From JAPHTQ01 sp050302275 (GTDB lineage: Bacteria > Pseudomonadota > Gammaproteobacteria > Thiohalomonadales > Thiohalomonadaceae): a DNA stretch of 42,273 bases. The stretch lies in the NCBI GenBank assembly GCA_050302275.1, contig JBNLAT010000025.1:1-42273 (forward strand), read 5' to 3'. The notes under the pieces were generated by a model, which worked only from the letters and a program-made list of their open reading frames with translations, was not told where the DNA came from and made no database searches. Numbering within the stretch: position 1 is the stretch's first letter; every line of letters begins with the position of its first letter. This document shows positions 23,180 to 31,503 of the stretch, in pieces. Made by a program: the position numbers and the translations under genes.

Positions 23180-23871
23180 GTGAGCAGAGCGGGAGTAACG
23201 TAGCGGAGAGTATCGGTGAGCGGGAGGTTGCGGAATATCTGCGCCGGCATCCCGATTTCTTTACCCGCCATGAAGCGCTGCTACAGGAGCTCAGCATTCC
23301 TCATCCCGACACGGGTAAGGCCGTGTCGCTGATCGAACGTCAGGTGGGTATCATTCGCGAGCAGAAACACGATCTCAAACAGCAGTTACAGCAACTGACC
23401 GTAGCCGCCAAGGCCAACGAACAACTGCTACAGCGCTTTCAGGTGCTGATACTGAACCTGATCGACAGTGAAGATCTGGATCAGGCCATCGAATATATCC
23501 GCGATGCACTGCAGGCCGATTTCCATGCTGACGCGGTCGAACTGGTGCTGTTCGATTTCCCGGGGCGGGACGAGAGCGTGGCGCGTAACGACCATCGTCT
23601 GAAAACTTTCCAGCGCATCCTCGATTCACGCCATCCCGCCTGTGGCCATTTCAACGACGAACAGCGGGCGTTGCTGTTCGGTAAAAAGGCCGACGAGATC
23701 GCCTCGGCGGTGGTGGTACCGTTGTGTGCCGGAGAGCGCAGCAGTTGTATCGGCCTGCTCGGTATCGGCAGTGTCGATTCCAAGCGCTATCATCCCGATA
23801 TGGGTACCGTCTTCGTCAGCCACCTCGGCGCGGTGATGAACCGTATTTTCAGCGCCCATCTGGAGCGCTAG
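23176..23871 (+). CDS. DUF484 family protein
   Basis: A 231-residue cytosolic protein (YigA-like). The N-terminus has the family signature VAEYLRRHPDFFTRHEALLQELSIPHPDTGKAVSLIERQVGIIREQ, then a coiled coil (about 50-80: HDLKQQLQQLTVAAKANEQLLQRF), then a GAF-like fold (about 95-230) ending with SCIGLLGIGSVDSKRYHPDMGT. It overlaps dapF by 4 bp and abuts xerC directly. Its function is unknown despite the conserved linkage to dapF and xerC; a sensory GAF role is inference. Confidence 0.93.
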   Translation: MSEQSGSNVAESIGEREVAEYLRRHPDFFTRHEALLQELSIPHPDTGKAVSLIERQVGIIREQKHDLKQQLQQLTVAAKANEQLLQRFQVLILNLIDSEDLDQAIEYIRDALQADFHADAVELVLFDFPGRDESVARNDHRLKTFQRILDSRHPACGHFNDEQRALLFGKKADEIASAVVVPLCAGERSSCIGLLGIGSVDSKRYHPDMGTVFVSHLGAVMNRIFSAHLER

Positions 23872-24777
23872 ATGACGCCGCAGGCGCTAAAGTGGCCGGA
23901 GCGTTTCCTGCAGCACCTGCAACATGAACGGCGCCTCTCTCCTCATACCCTGGAAAATTACAGCCGCGATCTGAATCGTCTGCAGGAGTATTGCAACGCG
24001 ATGTCGATCGACGAGTGGCAGGCCCTGGATAGTCACGGGGTGCGCGGCTTTGTCGCCTGGCGACATCGAAAAGGCGCGGGCGGACGTACCCTGCAACGGG
24101 AGCTTTCGGCGTTACGCAGCTTTTTTAATTTCCTGCTGCGGGAAAAGGTGGTGGGAGGTAATCCCGGGGTCGGCATCCCCGCGCCCAAGGTCGAAAAGCG
24201 CCTGCCCAAGGCGCTGGATGTAGACCAGACAGGGCGCCTGCTCGATATCCATGATGACTCTCCCCTGGCGCTGCGCGACAAGGCGATTCTGGAGCTGTTT
24301 TACTCTTCGGGCCTGCGTCTGGCGGAGTTGCTGGCCCTCGATCTGGATAGCATCGATCGTAGCGATGCCACGGTGCGGGTCACCGGCAAGGGCAGCAAGA
24401 CCCGGGTGGTGCCGGTCGGGCGGATGGCGATCGAGGCGCTGGCCGTCTGGCTGAAAGAGCGTGGTTGTTTTGCTTCGCCGGAGCAGCGGGCGCTGTTCGT
24501 CAGCAAGGAGGGTAAGCGCCTGTCAGCGCGCAGCGTCCAGCAGCGCCTGCGCCAGTGGGCAATCAAGCAGGGTCTGACCACCTCGGTCCATCCGCACATG
24601 CTGCGCCACTCCTTCGCCAGCCATATTCTCGAATCGAGTGGCGATCTGCGCGCGGTGCAGGAGTTGCTGGGACACGCCGATATCGCCACCACCCAGGTCT
24701 ATACCCATCTCGACTTCCAGCATCTGGCCAAGGTTTACGACCAGGCACACCCACGAGCGCATCGGCGCAAGGATTGA
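23872..24777 (+). CDS. xerC: Tyrosine recombinase XerC
   Basis: A 301-residue site-specific recombinase that, with XerD, resolves chromosome dimers at dif. The SAM-like core-binding domain covers about 10-100 and the catalytic domain 115-295. Catalytic residues are all visible: Arg149 (GLRLAEL), Lys173 (TGKGSKTR), His242 and Arg245 (HPHMLRHSFASH), His268 (LGHADI) and Tyr277 (QVYTHLD). Length and its position after DUF484 identify XerC rather than a phage integrase. The ATG follows the DUF484 stop without a gap, indicating translational coupling. The HAD hydrolase yigB that often follows is replaced by a FliL-domain gene. Confidence 0.96.
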   Translation: MTPQALKWPERFLQHLQHERRLSPHTLENYSRDLNRLQEYCNAMSIDEWQALDSHGVRGFVAWRHRKGAGGRTLQRELSALRSFFNFLLREKVVGGNPGVGIPAPKVEKRLPKALDVDQTGRLLDIHDDSPLALRDKAILELFYSSGLRLAELLALDLDSIDRSDATVRVTGKGSKTRVVPVGRMAIEALAVWLKERGCFASPEQRALFVSKEGKRLSARSVQQRLRQWAIKQGLTTSVHPHMLRHSFASHILESSGDLRAVQELLGHADIATTQVYTHLDFQHLAKVYDQAHPRAHRRKD

Positions 24778-24832
24778 AAAACGGTGCGCCACCACCTATA
24801 AATGGGCGGCGCATGAGAGCAGAGGAACATAA

Positions 24833-25246
24833 ATGATGATGTTACAGAAGAGCCTGAAACCACTACTTGCCCTGCTGATGCTGGGTCTGTCGTGGCAGGC
24901 CGGTGCGGCGGATGAAGGGGCAAAGAAGGCGATCTACTTCGCCATGGACCCACCCTTTGTAGTTAACCTGAACGAAGGCCCGCGCATGCACTTTATGCAG
25001 ATCACGGTGCAACTGATGAGTCACGACCCGGCGGTGATCGCCGCTGTCGAGGCCAATCAGCCGCCGTTGCGCGATGCGCTGATCATGCTGCTGTCGCACC
25101 AGACCGGCGATACCATGCGCGGTGTGCAGGGACGCGAAGAGGTGCGCAAACAGGCGCTGGGTGATGTGCGCAAGGTGCTGACTGAGGTGGCCGGGGTGAA
25201 GAAGGGGCTGGAAGCGGTCTATTTCACCGATTTTGTTATCCAGTAA
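24833..25246 (+). CDS. FliL-domain protein with N-terminal signal sequence
   Basis: A 137-residue protein with a FliL-like domain: FAMDPPFVVNLNEGPRMHFMQITVQLMSHDPAVIAAVEANQPPLRDALIMLLSHQT, then VRKQALGDVRKVL and a C-terminal VYFTDFVIQ, as in the flagellar basal body protein FliL. FliL proper has an N-terminal membrane anchor and surrounds stator units; here the N-terminus reads like a cleavable signal peptide (LLALLMLGLSWQAGAA). No flagellar genes are nearby, so this may be an orphan periplasmic paralogue. The start is the first of three tandem ATG codons (24833, 24836, 24839); AGAGGA lies 6 nt before the first. It ends at a strong terminator. Confidence 0.85.
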   Translation: MMMLQKSLKPLLALLMLGLSWQAGAADEGAKKAIYFAMDPPFVVNLNEGPRMHFMQITVQLMSHDPAVIAAVEANQPPLRDALIMLLSHQTGDTMRGVQGREEVRKQALGDVRKVLTEVAGVKKGLEAVYFTDFVIQ

Positions 25247-25268
25247 CGTTGTCGCGGCAGTAATGCAG

Positions 25269-25293
25269 AAAGGCCTCCCTGGAGGCCTTTTTT
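25269..25293 (+). terminator. Rho-independent terminator after the FliL-domain gene
   Basis: A 10-bp perfect stem (AAAGGCCTCC / GGAGGCCTTT) with a 2-nt loop apex and a six-T run; 22 bp after the stop codon. It probably ends the dapF transcript. Confidence 0.95.
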
Positions 25294-25381
25294 ACTATCC
25301 GCTGCCGGTTGCACCGCCTGCACAATGACCCCATATCGGTTACAGCAGCGCGCTGCATCACAGACTAAATAATCGACACGA

Positions 25382-26059
25382 ATGATGAAGGAATCAGTTT
25401 CTATCTACGGCATGCATGAGCGGCATCTACGACGCCGTGACGGTAATCCCCTGTTCTCCGTGCCCCCGGCTGACTATCAGGCGGAGGATTACCTCGAGGC
25501 GCGTCGCCTCGATAGCCACGAATTGAATACCTTTCATAACGATATGCAGGAGGTGATTCAGCAGGCCATCGATCTGCCCGCCAATGCGCCCAGCGAAACG
25601 GTGCTGGAGCTACGCGGTCGGCTGGATCAGCTCTATACCCGTTGCAGCGGTTTTGGCGGTAGTTGTGGCAGCCACAAGCAGGCGATCCGCAAACTGATCG
25701 AGATCGTGATGAATGCGGTCTGGCAGGCGGTGGCCGATGATCAGCAGGCGCGAGTGGAGCTGGAGTCGGAAGAGGTGGCGCGGCAGAAACACTTCTGTCT
25801 GCTGGAATACACTCTGGTTTCCGATCTAATCCGTCCAGATACGCCGATCGCGTCTGAGGAGTTGGTGCCTACTCTGCTGCAGGCCGATGAAGATGAGCTC
25901 GAGGCGGTGTTGTGGCTGTTTGAACCCGAGCAGTTACAGGAGATCTACGAGCATGCACGCGCCCTGCTGGAGCAGCGCAAGGAGCAGGGATACGAATTAG
26001 CCGAAGCGTGGGAGCGGTTGGAAGCAATGGCGGAACATATTGAGTGTGATTGCTGCTGA
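25382..26059 (+). CDS. Helical protein of unknown function with cysteine-rich end
   Basis: A 225-residue soluble, mostly helical, acidic protein that I do not recognise. A central CSGFGGSCGSHKQAIRKL (about 88-105) and a terminal ECDCC give five of its six cysteines, suggesting metal or Fe-S binding or disulfide formation. There is no signal peptide. Two tandem ATG codons open it (25382, 25385); neither has a good Shine-Dalgarno, and an ATG ten codons in is an alternative. It has its own transcriptional unit after the terminator at 25269. It faces a small membrane protein gene on the other strand. The consistent codon use argues for a real gene. Confidence 0.75.
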   Translation: MMKESVSIYGMHERHLRRRDGNPLFSVPPADYQAEDYLEARRLDSHELNTFHNDMQEVIQQAIDLPANAPSETVLELRGRLDQLYTRCSGFGGSCGSHKQAIRKLIEIVMNAVWQAVADDQQARVELESEEVARQKHFCLLEYTLVSDLIRPDTPIASEELVPTLLQADEDELEAVLWLFEPEQLQEIYEHARALLEQRKEQGYELAEAWERLEAMAEHIECDCC

Positions 26060-26089
26060 GAAGCCGCCTCAAAATGGTTCTCGCACATG

Positions 26090-26455
26090 CTATTCCGTTT
26101 TGTTTTTTGCCAGCGTTGTTGCCAGTTTGTTGTAAAGTCGGCGAGCAATAAATTTCGGCAGGTTATTTTCACTGGCGATGAGTTCGATCGCTGCCTCTTT
26201 AGAATCTTCACTCTGAATCAATCGCATGAACTCCTCTCGATTGTTGATCCTATCCAGCGCATTCATCAGCTGCCGTACCTTCCAGGCCGAGAGCAGTGGC
26301 CCGACAACACCCCAGTAGCCGAAGATCCAGAATAGTGGTGTGACGATATATAGCGCGTATTCATCGCGTGTGGCTTCAAACAGCAGATACCAGATGCTGT
26401 AGGGAACCAGGGTTAGCAGGCCGACAAGCCACAGCTTGGTGAACCATTTCAGCAT
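26090..26455 (-). CDS. Small two-helix membrane protein of unknown function
   Basis: A 121-residue protein with two N-terminal membrane helices (LWLVGLLTLVPYSIWYLLF and YIVTPLFWIFGYWGVVGPLLSAW) and a charged cytosolic helical tail (LMNALDRINNREEFMRLIQSEDSKEAAIELIASENNLPKFIARRLYNKLATTL). The start is placed at ATG 26455, 16 bp after the HD-GYP gene stop; longer in-frame codons run inside that gene and are unlikely. Probably co-transcribed with, and perhaps functionally linked to, the HD-GYP protein. I do not recognise the family. Confidence 0.72.
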   Translation of the reverse strand: MLKWFTKLWLVGLLTLVPYSIWYLLFEATRDEYALYIVTPLFWIFGYWGVVGPLLSAWKVRQLMNALDRINNREEFMRLIQSEDSKEAAIELIASENNLPKFIARRLYNKLATTLAKNKTE

Positions 26456-26471
26456 CGGTTTTCTCTGGTTG

Positions 26472-28373
26472 TTAGTCGTCGAAAGTGAAGCCGTCTCGCA
26501 TGACCTGGAAGCAGGCATCGGCGACGCTGCTATCGTAGAGCGTCCCTTTCCCGCGTTCAATCTCTGCCAGTGCAGCGTCGACACCCAGACCTGGGCGGTA
26601 GGGACGATGGGTGGTCATCGCTTCGACTACGTCACAGACAGCAAGGATGCGTGCTTCTCTGAGGATGCCCTCGCCCTTAAGTCCTAACGGATAACCCGAA
26701 CCATCCAGACGTTCGTGGTGCTGATGCACGATGTCGGCGATAGGCCAGGGAAAATCGACGGATTTAAGGATGTTGTAGCTGGCATCCACATGGGTACGTG
26801 CGAGCATCATCTCATTTTCGCTTAGCCGTCCCGGCCGACTGAGAATCTCCGATGGGACAGCGATTTTACCTATATCATGGACCACTCCTGCCAGATAGAT
26901 GAGCTCGACCTGTTCTTCGCTATAGCCCAAATGTTGTGCCACGGCTCTTGCCAACTGGGCGACACGACGTTGATGCCCGGCGGTATAGGGATCACGTAAC
27001 TCTACGGTGTTGGAGAGGGCATGGATAGTCGAACTCATACTGGCCTGTAGGCGAGCCATGAAATGTTCGCGGTCTGCACGAACACGTAATGAGTGGATAC
27101 CAAAGGCGATATCATCGGCCAGTTCCGAGAGTAGCAGCGTCACCTGGGGATCGAAGCCTTCAGGCTCAGGTAAATAGATATTAAAAGAGCCGATGACTTT
27201 ACTGTTCACCTGCAGCGGGAGTGAAATAGCCGAGCCTAAACCACGTTCCAGTGCGCGTTCCTTCCATTGCGGTGGTGTCTCTGAGGTAGCAATATTTTGT
27301 ACTATCTGGGTGATACCGGTTTTAATTGCGGTGACTGTAGGACGTTCGGGAGTATTTGGTGCCTGATTAACGGTGATTTTTTCGTCGAGAAAGTGGTTTG
27401 CATCAACGCCATAACTGGCGGCAACGCGCAGATGCTGATCCTCAGTCAGATAGCCGATCCAGGCTAGTGGGAATTCGCCATTGGTGACGGTGATGCGACA
27501 CATTGCATGGAGTAACTGTTTCTCATCGGTTGCCTGCACCAGTGTTTCATTGCAACGACTGAGGGTGCGCAGGTAGCGATTGATGCGCATCATCTCCAGC
27601 TCTGCCTGCTTGCGCTCGCTGATATCCCGGGCAATGGCAAAGAGAAAGCGTTTTCCCTGCATCTCCAGTATGCGAACACTGACTTCAACCGGAATACTGC
27701 GTCCGTCCTTGGTGTATTGAACCGACTCAAAAACTTCGGCCCCTTCCGCGAGCAGTGTTGGCAGATATTTACGTGTTATTTCGCGATAATCCGGATGGAT
27801 AATGTCGAGCGCAGTCATCGCCAATAGTTCTTCACGACTATATCCCAGCGCCTTGCACAATGCTTCGTTAACCTCAATAAATGGGCCAGGTTGATCGTCA
27901 CTTCCCTGCTCCTGCAAACTGATGCCATCATTGGCACCTTCGAAGAGAACACGGAATTTTTCTTCGCTCTCACGCAATGTATTTTGTGTCTGGATTAGTG
28001 CAGTAATGTCATAGCTGATGGCGAGAGCTCCTATGATCTCGCCGTTGTCATTCCATTCAGGAAGAAACGTCACCTGTTGATATATTTGTTGCCCAGAGGG
28101 GGTAGTGATCTGCAGCTGAAACTGTTCGGTTTCCCCGGTCTTGAGGGTATGTTTCAGTCGCTGCAGATATTCCGGCAGTGGTGTGTCGGGAACCCAACTG
28201 GTATCGACGTGGGTGCCGATAACATCTTCCGCCCGGTTATTGGTCACACGCTCGTAGGCTTTGTTGATGTAGATACGTCGGCAGTCGAGATCGTACCGTA
28301 CAACGATCTCTGGCAACTCATCGGCAAGGCGACTAAAACTGTCGCTGAAAGGTTTGCTAGGTGGGGCAGACAT
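26472..28373 (-). CDS. PAS-PAS-GAF-HD-GYP signalling protein (c-di-GMP phosphodiesterase)
   Basis: A 633-residue soluble protein. Two PAS domains (about 15-130 and 135-255, the second with LGYSREELLAMTALDIIHPDY) precede a GAF domain (about 270-420) and a C-terminal HD-GYP domain (about 440-630). The metal site VVHDIGKIAVP (HD near 497) and HHERLDGSGYPLGL (GYP near 561) are intact, so c-di-GMP hydrolysis to pGpG or GMP is expected. There are no membrane helices, so the signal is cytosolic: a small ligand, redox or light state at PAS or GAF, not identifiable here. It is upstream of the small membrane protein gene in one unit. The 91 bp before it probably hold the promoter. Confidence 0.93.
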   Translation of the reverse strand: MSAPPSKPFSDSFSRLADELPEIVVRYDLDCRRIYINKAYERVTNNRAEDVIGTHVDTSWVPDTPLPEYLQRLKHTLKTGETEQFQLQITTPSGQQIYQQVTFLPEWNDNGEIIGALAISYDITALIQTQNTLRESEEKFRVLFEGANDGISLQEQGSDDQPGPFIEVNEALCKALGYSREELLAMTALDIIHPDYREITRKYLPTLLAEGAEVFESVQYTKDGRSIPVEVSVRILEMQGKRFLFAIARDISERKQAELEMMRINRYLRTLSRCNETLVQATDEKQLLHAMCRITVTNGEFPLAWIGYLTEDQHLRVAASYGVDANHFLDEKITVNQAPNTPERPTVTAIKTGITQIVQNIATSETPPQWKERALERGLGSAISLPLQVNSKVIGSFNIYLPEPEGFDPQVTLLLSELADDIAFGIHSLRVRADREHFMARLQASMSSTIHALSNTVELRDPYTAGHQRRVAQLARAVAQHLGYSEEQVELIYLAGVVHDIGKIAVPSEILSRPGRLSENEMMLARTHVDASYNILKSVDFPWPIADIVHQHHERLDGSGYPLGLKGEGILREARILAVCDVVEAMTTHRPYRPGLGVDAALAEIERGKGTLYDSSVADACFQVMRDGFTFDD

Positions 28374-28464
28374 TATTGTGTTTGTTCGCTCAGTGGATGC
28401 AGTGCAGACAATCCCCTAAGCATAGACACTTAGTTAGCGCTCGCAATACGCCCTGAGTGGGAAG

Positions 28465-29988
28465 TTAACTAGTTTTTTGGACGGCCGCCTGGCGGCGCAG
28501 GACGAAGACCAGCGGCAACATCAGGGCGAAACTCCATGTCACCATAACGAATGCATCCAGCATGCCCAGCATACTTGCCTGATGTCCCAGTGTTTTAGCC
28601 AGTATCGCCGCGGCTAGTGGCGTGTCCGCAGGAATATGCAGACCGCTCAGATAGTCACTGACCGCTGGATTGAATGGGGTGAGATTGGTATCGAGATTAT
28701 TCCAGGCGATATTGGTGTGGTTGGTCATGATGGTGGCGACCAGTGAGATGCCGATGGAGGAACCGATGGTGCGCATAACGCTATAGATCCCCGCGGCTTC
28801 AGCGGCGAGTCGCTGCGGCAGTGTGGTGAAAGCAACGGCTGAGAGCGGGACAAAGACCATACCCAGCCCCATGCCCTGCGCCAGCCCCGGGATGATAATC
28901 CAGGACATACTCAACTCGAGGCTGTAACGGGTGGTAAACCATGAGCCGACAGAGAAGATCACCATGCCTGTGGCGATGATATAACGTGGGTCGATACGCG
29001 TGATCAGTTTGCCGACCAGCATCATGCTGAACATGCTGGCCAAACCCCGTGGCGCGAGGATCAAACCCGTATCGATGGCGTCGTAACCGAGCAGGTTTTG
29101 CAACAGCAATGGTTGCAACATCAGCGTACCAAACAGGCCAAGGCCCGAGATCGCCAGCAGGATACTTGCGGTGGTGAAGTTTCGGTCGCGAAAGATCACC
29201 GGATCGAAAATGACGTGCTCGTGCTTTTGCAGTCCGTGCCAGATGAAACCGATAAAGCCGATAAAACTGATCAACGCGGTGTACTGAAGCGTTACCGACT
29301 CGAACCAGCCCTCCTGATTGCCGCGATCGAGAATAAATTGCAGGCCACCAATCGCCATCGCCAGCAGGATCAGTCCATGCCAGTCCATCGCACGTTCACG
29401 CGTTTCGGTTTGTGCTACGGTGCGCCAGACCAGAAAGGCGGAGAGCATGCCGATCGGCAGGTTGACGAAGAAGGTCCAGCGCCAGTTGAGTATTTCAGTG
29501 AGCCAGCCACCAAGGGTCGGGCCGAGGATTGGTCCGACCATCACCCCCATGCCCCAGATTGCCATCGCCTTGCCACGCTCTTCCACGGGAAATGTTTGCA
29601 CCATGATCGATTGCGATAGTGGCACCAGCGCGGCGCCAAAGATGCCTTGCAGAATACGAAAGACGACAATGGCCCCGAGCGATGTAGAGAGGCCGCAAAG
29701 CATCGAGGCGATGGTAAAGCCGATAATACTGAGTAGCAGAAAACGCTTCTGGCCGATGCGATCGGTAAAGTAACCAGTGAGCAGCATAACGATGCCCGAG
29801 GCGACCAGATAAGAGGTCAGAACCCAGCTGATCTGATCCGGTGTGGCGCTCAATTGCCCCTGCATCTGCGGCAGCGCAACGTTGACGATGGTGGTATCGA
29901 TCACCTGCATCACCGTCGCCGACATCACTGCGATCGATGTCATCAGCCGATGACGACGCATCTCCTGCAGTTCATCAGCTGAGTCCAC
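28465..29988 (-). CDS. DHA2-family MFS drug efflux permease (EmrB-like)
   Basis: A 507-residue inner-membrane transporter with about 14 membrane helices. Family signatures are the motif D1 region MQVIDTTIVNVALPQMQGQLSATPDQISWVLTSYLVASGIVMLLTGY, the loop motif TDRIGQKRFLL and motif C in MGVMVGPILGPTLGGWL. It would export hydrophobic drugs or metabolites by proton antiport through an EmrA-like adaptor and a TolC-type channel; no TolC gene is present here. Its start lies 2 bp after the stop of the membrane fusion protein, so the two are translationally linked. The exact substrate is unknown. Confidence 0.94.
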   Translation of the reverse strand: MDSADELQEMRRHRLMTSIAVMSATVMQVIDTTIVNVALPQMQGQLSATPDQISWVLTSYLVASGIVMLLTGYFTDRIGQKRFLLLSIIGFTIASMLCGLSTSLGAIVVFRILQGIFGAALVPLSQSIMVQTFPVEERGKAMAIWGMGVMVGPILGPTLGGWLTEILNWRWTFFVNLPIGMLSAFLVWRTVAQTETRERAMDWHGLILLAMAIGGLQFILDRGNQEGWFESVTLQYTALISFIGFIGFIWHGLQKHEHVIFDPVIFRDRNFTTASILLAISGLGLFGTLMLQPLLLQNLLGYDAIDTGLILAPRGLASMFSMMLVGKLITRIDPRYIIATGMVIFSVGSWFTTRYSLELSMSWIIIPGLAQGMGLGMVFVPLSAVAFTTLPQRLAAEAAGIYSVMRTIGSSIGISLVATIMTNHTNIAWNNLDTNLTPFNPAVSDYLSGLHIPADTPLAAAILAKTLGHQASMLGMLDAFVMVTWSFALMLPLVFVLRRQAAVQKTS

Positions 29989-29990
29989 GA

Positions 29991-30974
29991 TTAACTCCGG
30001 GTGTCGATGCGCACCACACCACTGGTGCCGACGCGCAGCGGATGCTCCACATCAGGATCGAGTACACGAATTCTTACCGGTACACGCTGAGTAATCTTGA
30101 TCCAGTTGCCACTGGCATTTTGCGGCGGTAGCAGGGAATAGGCGACACCACTGGCGGCACCAATGCTTTCCACTTCACCATGAAATTCCTTATCCGGATA
30201 CATGTCGATGCTAATGCTGGCTTTCTGGCCTCGACGGATATGCTGCAGTTCGGTTTCCTTGTAATTCGCATCGATCCAGTAGGCGTTATCACATACCAGA
30301 ACGAAGCTGGCGACACCTTTGTTGACCGCATCCCCAGGATTGAGACGACTTTCGGTAATGTAGCCATTGCAGCTGGCACTAACGACGGTATTGTTCAGTT
30401 CCCACTGCGCTTGTTCCAGTGCGGCGCGTGCTTCGCGTATCGACTGATTGTCATCACCTACGGTGCCCAGTTTTTCTCGTGCCTCGTTTAGTTTGGCGCG
30501 GGCTACGGCCAGCCCCGCTTTGGCCGAACGAAAGTCTGCTTCGGCATCATCGACACTCTGTTGTGCCACATAGTTATTGGTTTGCAGATCGCGGTTACGC
30601 CTGGCGCGTGTTTCGGCATTGATAAGCAGTACTTCCTGTCGATGCACCTCCGCTTCGGCGGAGGTGACGGCAGCCGAGGCACCGGCGACGTTTTGTCGTA
30701 CCAGATCGAAGCGGGCCTGTGCCGCCTCGACGGCATAGCGGAAGGGGGCATCGGCGATACGATAAAGTTGTTCACCTTCGCTGACACGTTGGTTGTTGCG
30801 GACAAAGACTTCACTCACCTGCCCACTGACCTGAGGTGCCACGTGTACCGCATTGGCGATGACATAGGCGTTATCGGTTGAAGGGTAGTGTTCGTTGTAA
30901 AGGTTGTAGGCGTAGATGGCACCGATGACGCCTGTGATGGCCAGTGCCGCAGCACCGAATTTAACTCTGCGCAC
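29991..30974 (-). CDS. HlyD/EmrA-family membrane fusion protein
   Basis: A 327-residue periplasmic adaptor with one N-terminal membrane helix (AALAITGVIGAIYAYNL). The lipoyl/barrel halves are recognised by YPSTDNAYVIANAVHVAPQVSGQVSEVFVRNNQRVSEGEQLYRI, and a long helical hairpin (about 80-190) has heptad-like repeats; the C-terminal half has NTVVSASCNGYITESRLNPGDAV. It couples the EmrB-like permease to an outer-membrane channel. It follows the marR gene by 13 bp and precedes the permease by 2 bp, forming a three-gene operon. Confidence 0.94.
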   Translation of the reverse strand: MRRVKFGAAALAITGVIGAIYAYNLYNEHYPSTDNAYVIANAVHVAPQVSGQVSEVFVRNNQRVSEGEQLYRIADAPFRYAVEAAQARFDLVRQNVAGASAAVTSAEAEVHRQEVLLINAETRARRNRDLQTNNYVAQQSVDDAEADFRSAKAGLAVARAKLNEAREKLGTVGDDNQSIREARAALEQAQWELNNTVVSASCNGYITESRLNPGDAVNKGVASFVLVCDNAYWIDANYKETELQHIRRGQKASISIDMYPDKEFHGEVESIGAASGVAYSLLPPQNASGNWIKITQRVPVRIRVLDPDVEHPLRVGTSGVVRIDTRS

Positions 30975-30987
30975 TTCGGTTCTCCGT

Positions 30988-31419
30988 TCAGCTATTCATG
31001 GTTTCGAATCGCTGCTTGAGGGTTTGCAGCAGATTCATCGTTTGTTCGATCTCGCTTTTTGCAATGCCCTTTAACAGTTCCTTGCGCAGGCCATCGGCAA
31101 TCTGTCTGATCTCGCGGGTCATCTCCACCGCTTTACCGGTGCGGTGAACGGTTTTGGCGCGGCGATCTTCTTCCGATACGCGCCGTTCAACCCAGCCGTC
31201 CGCCTCCATGCGATCCAGGACGCCGACCAGTGAAGGGCCTTCGATCCCCAATCCTTCGGAGAGTTGTTTCTGGGTAATGCCATCGCCCAGATGCTCGAGG
31301 ATCAGCAGTACCATCCAGCGGCTCTGGCTGAGGCCCAGAGGTTGCAGGCGTTTATCGAGGACATTGCGCCAGGTGCGGGAGACTTCCACCAGCATCCGGC
31401 CGAGATTTTCAGAGGACAT
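30988..31419 (-). CDS. MarR/SlyA-family transcriptional regulator of the efflux operon
   Basis: A 143-residue winged-helix regulator. The DNA-binding region reads LGLSQSRWMVLLILEHLGDGITQKQLSEGLGIEGPSLVGVLDRMEADGWVERRVSEEDRRAKTVHRT, close to SlyA. It is first in the operon with the EmrA- and EmrB-like genes and most likely represses it until a small aromatic or drug ligand binds. AGAGGA-like sequence is weak before its ATG; the promoter and a palindrome lie just upstream. The ligand is unknown. Confidence 0.93.
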   Translation of the reverse strand: MSSENLGRMLVEVSRTWRNVLDKRLQPLGLSQSRWMVLLILEHLGDGITQKQLSEGLGIEGPSLVGVLDRMEADGWVERRVSEEDRRAKTVHRTGKAVEMTREIRQIADGLRKELLKGIAKSEIEQTMNLLQTLKQRFETMNS

Positions 31420-31431
31420 AGTTTACCGGTT

Positions 31432-31479
31432 ATTAGTTAATGTCCTATCTATTTTAGCGGAGAGTTGCAAATAGGTGAA
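31432..31479 (-). promoter_or_regulatory. Candidate promoter and MarR operator of the efflux operon
   Basis: On the minus strand TTCACC (31474-31479) and TAAAAT (31451-31456) are separated by 17 bp, a fair sigma-70 promoter. The palindrome ATTA-GT-TAAT (31432-31441) falls where transcription would start, 12 nt upstream of the marR ATG, an apt place for autorepression. Confidence 0.45.
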
Positions 31480-31503
31480 GCGGGAATTGGGTTTAGAAGG
31501 CTT

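Noticed and set aside
23872..24777. Phage or integron integrase
   Set aside because: Length, sequence and the dapF-DUF484 context identify chromosomal XerC; there are no attachment repeats or phage genes.
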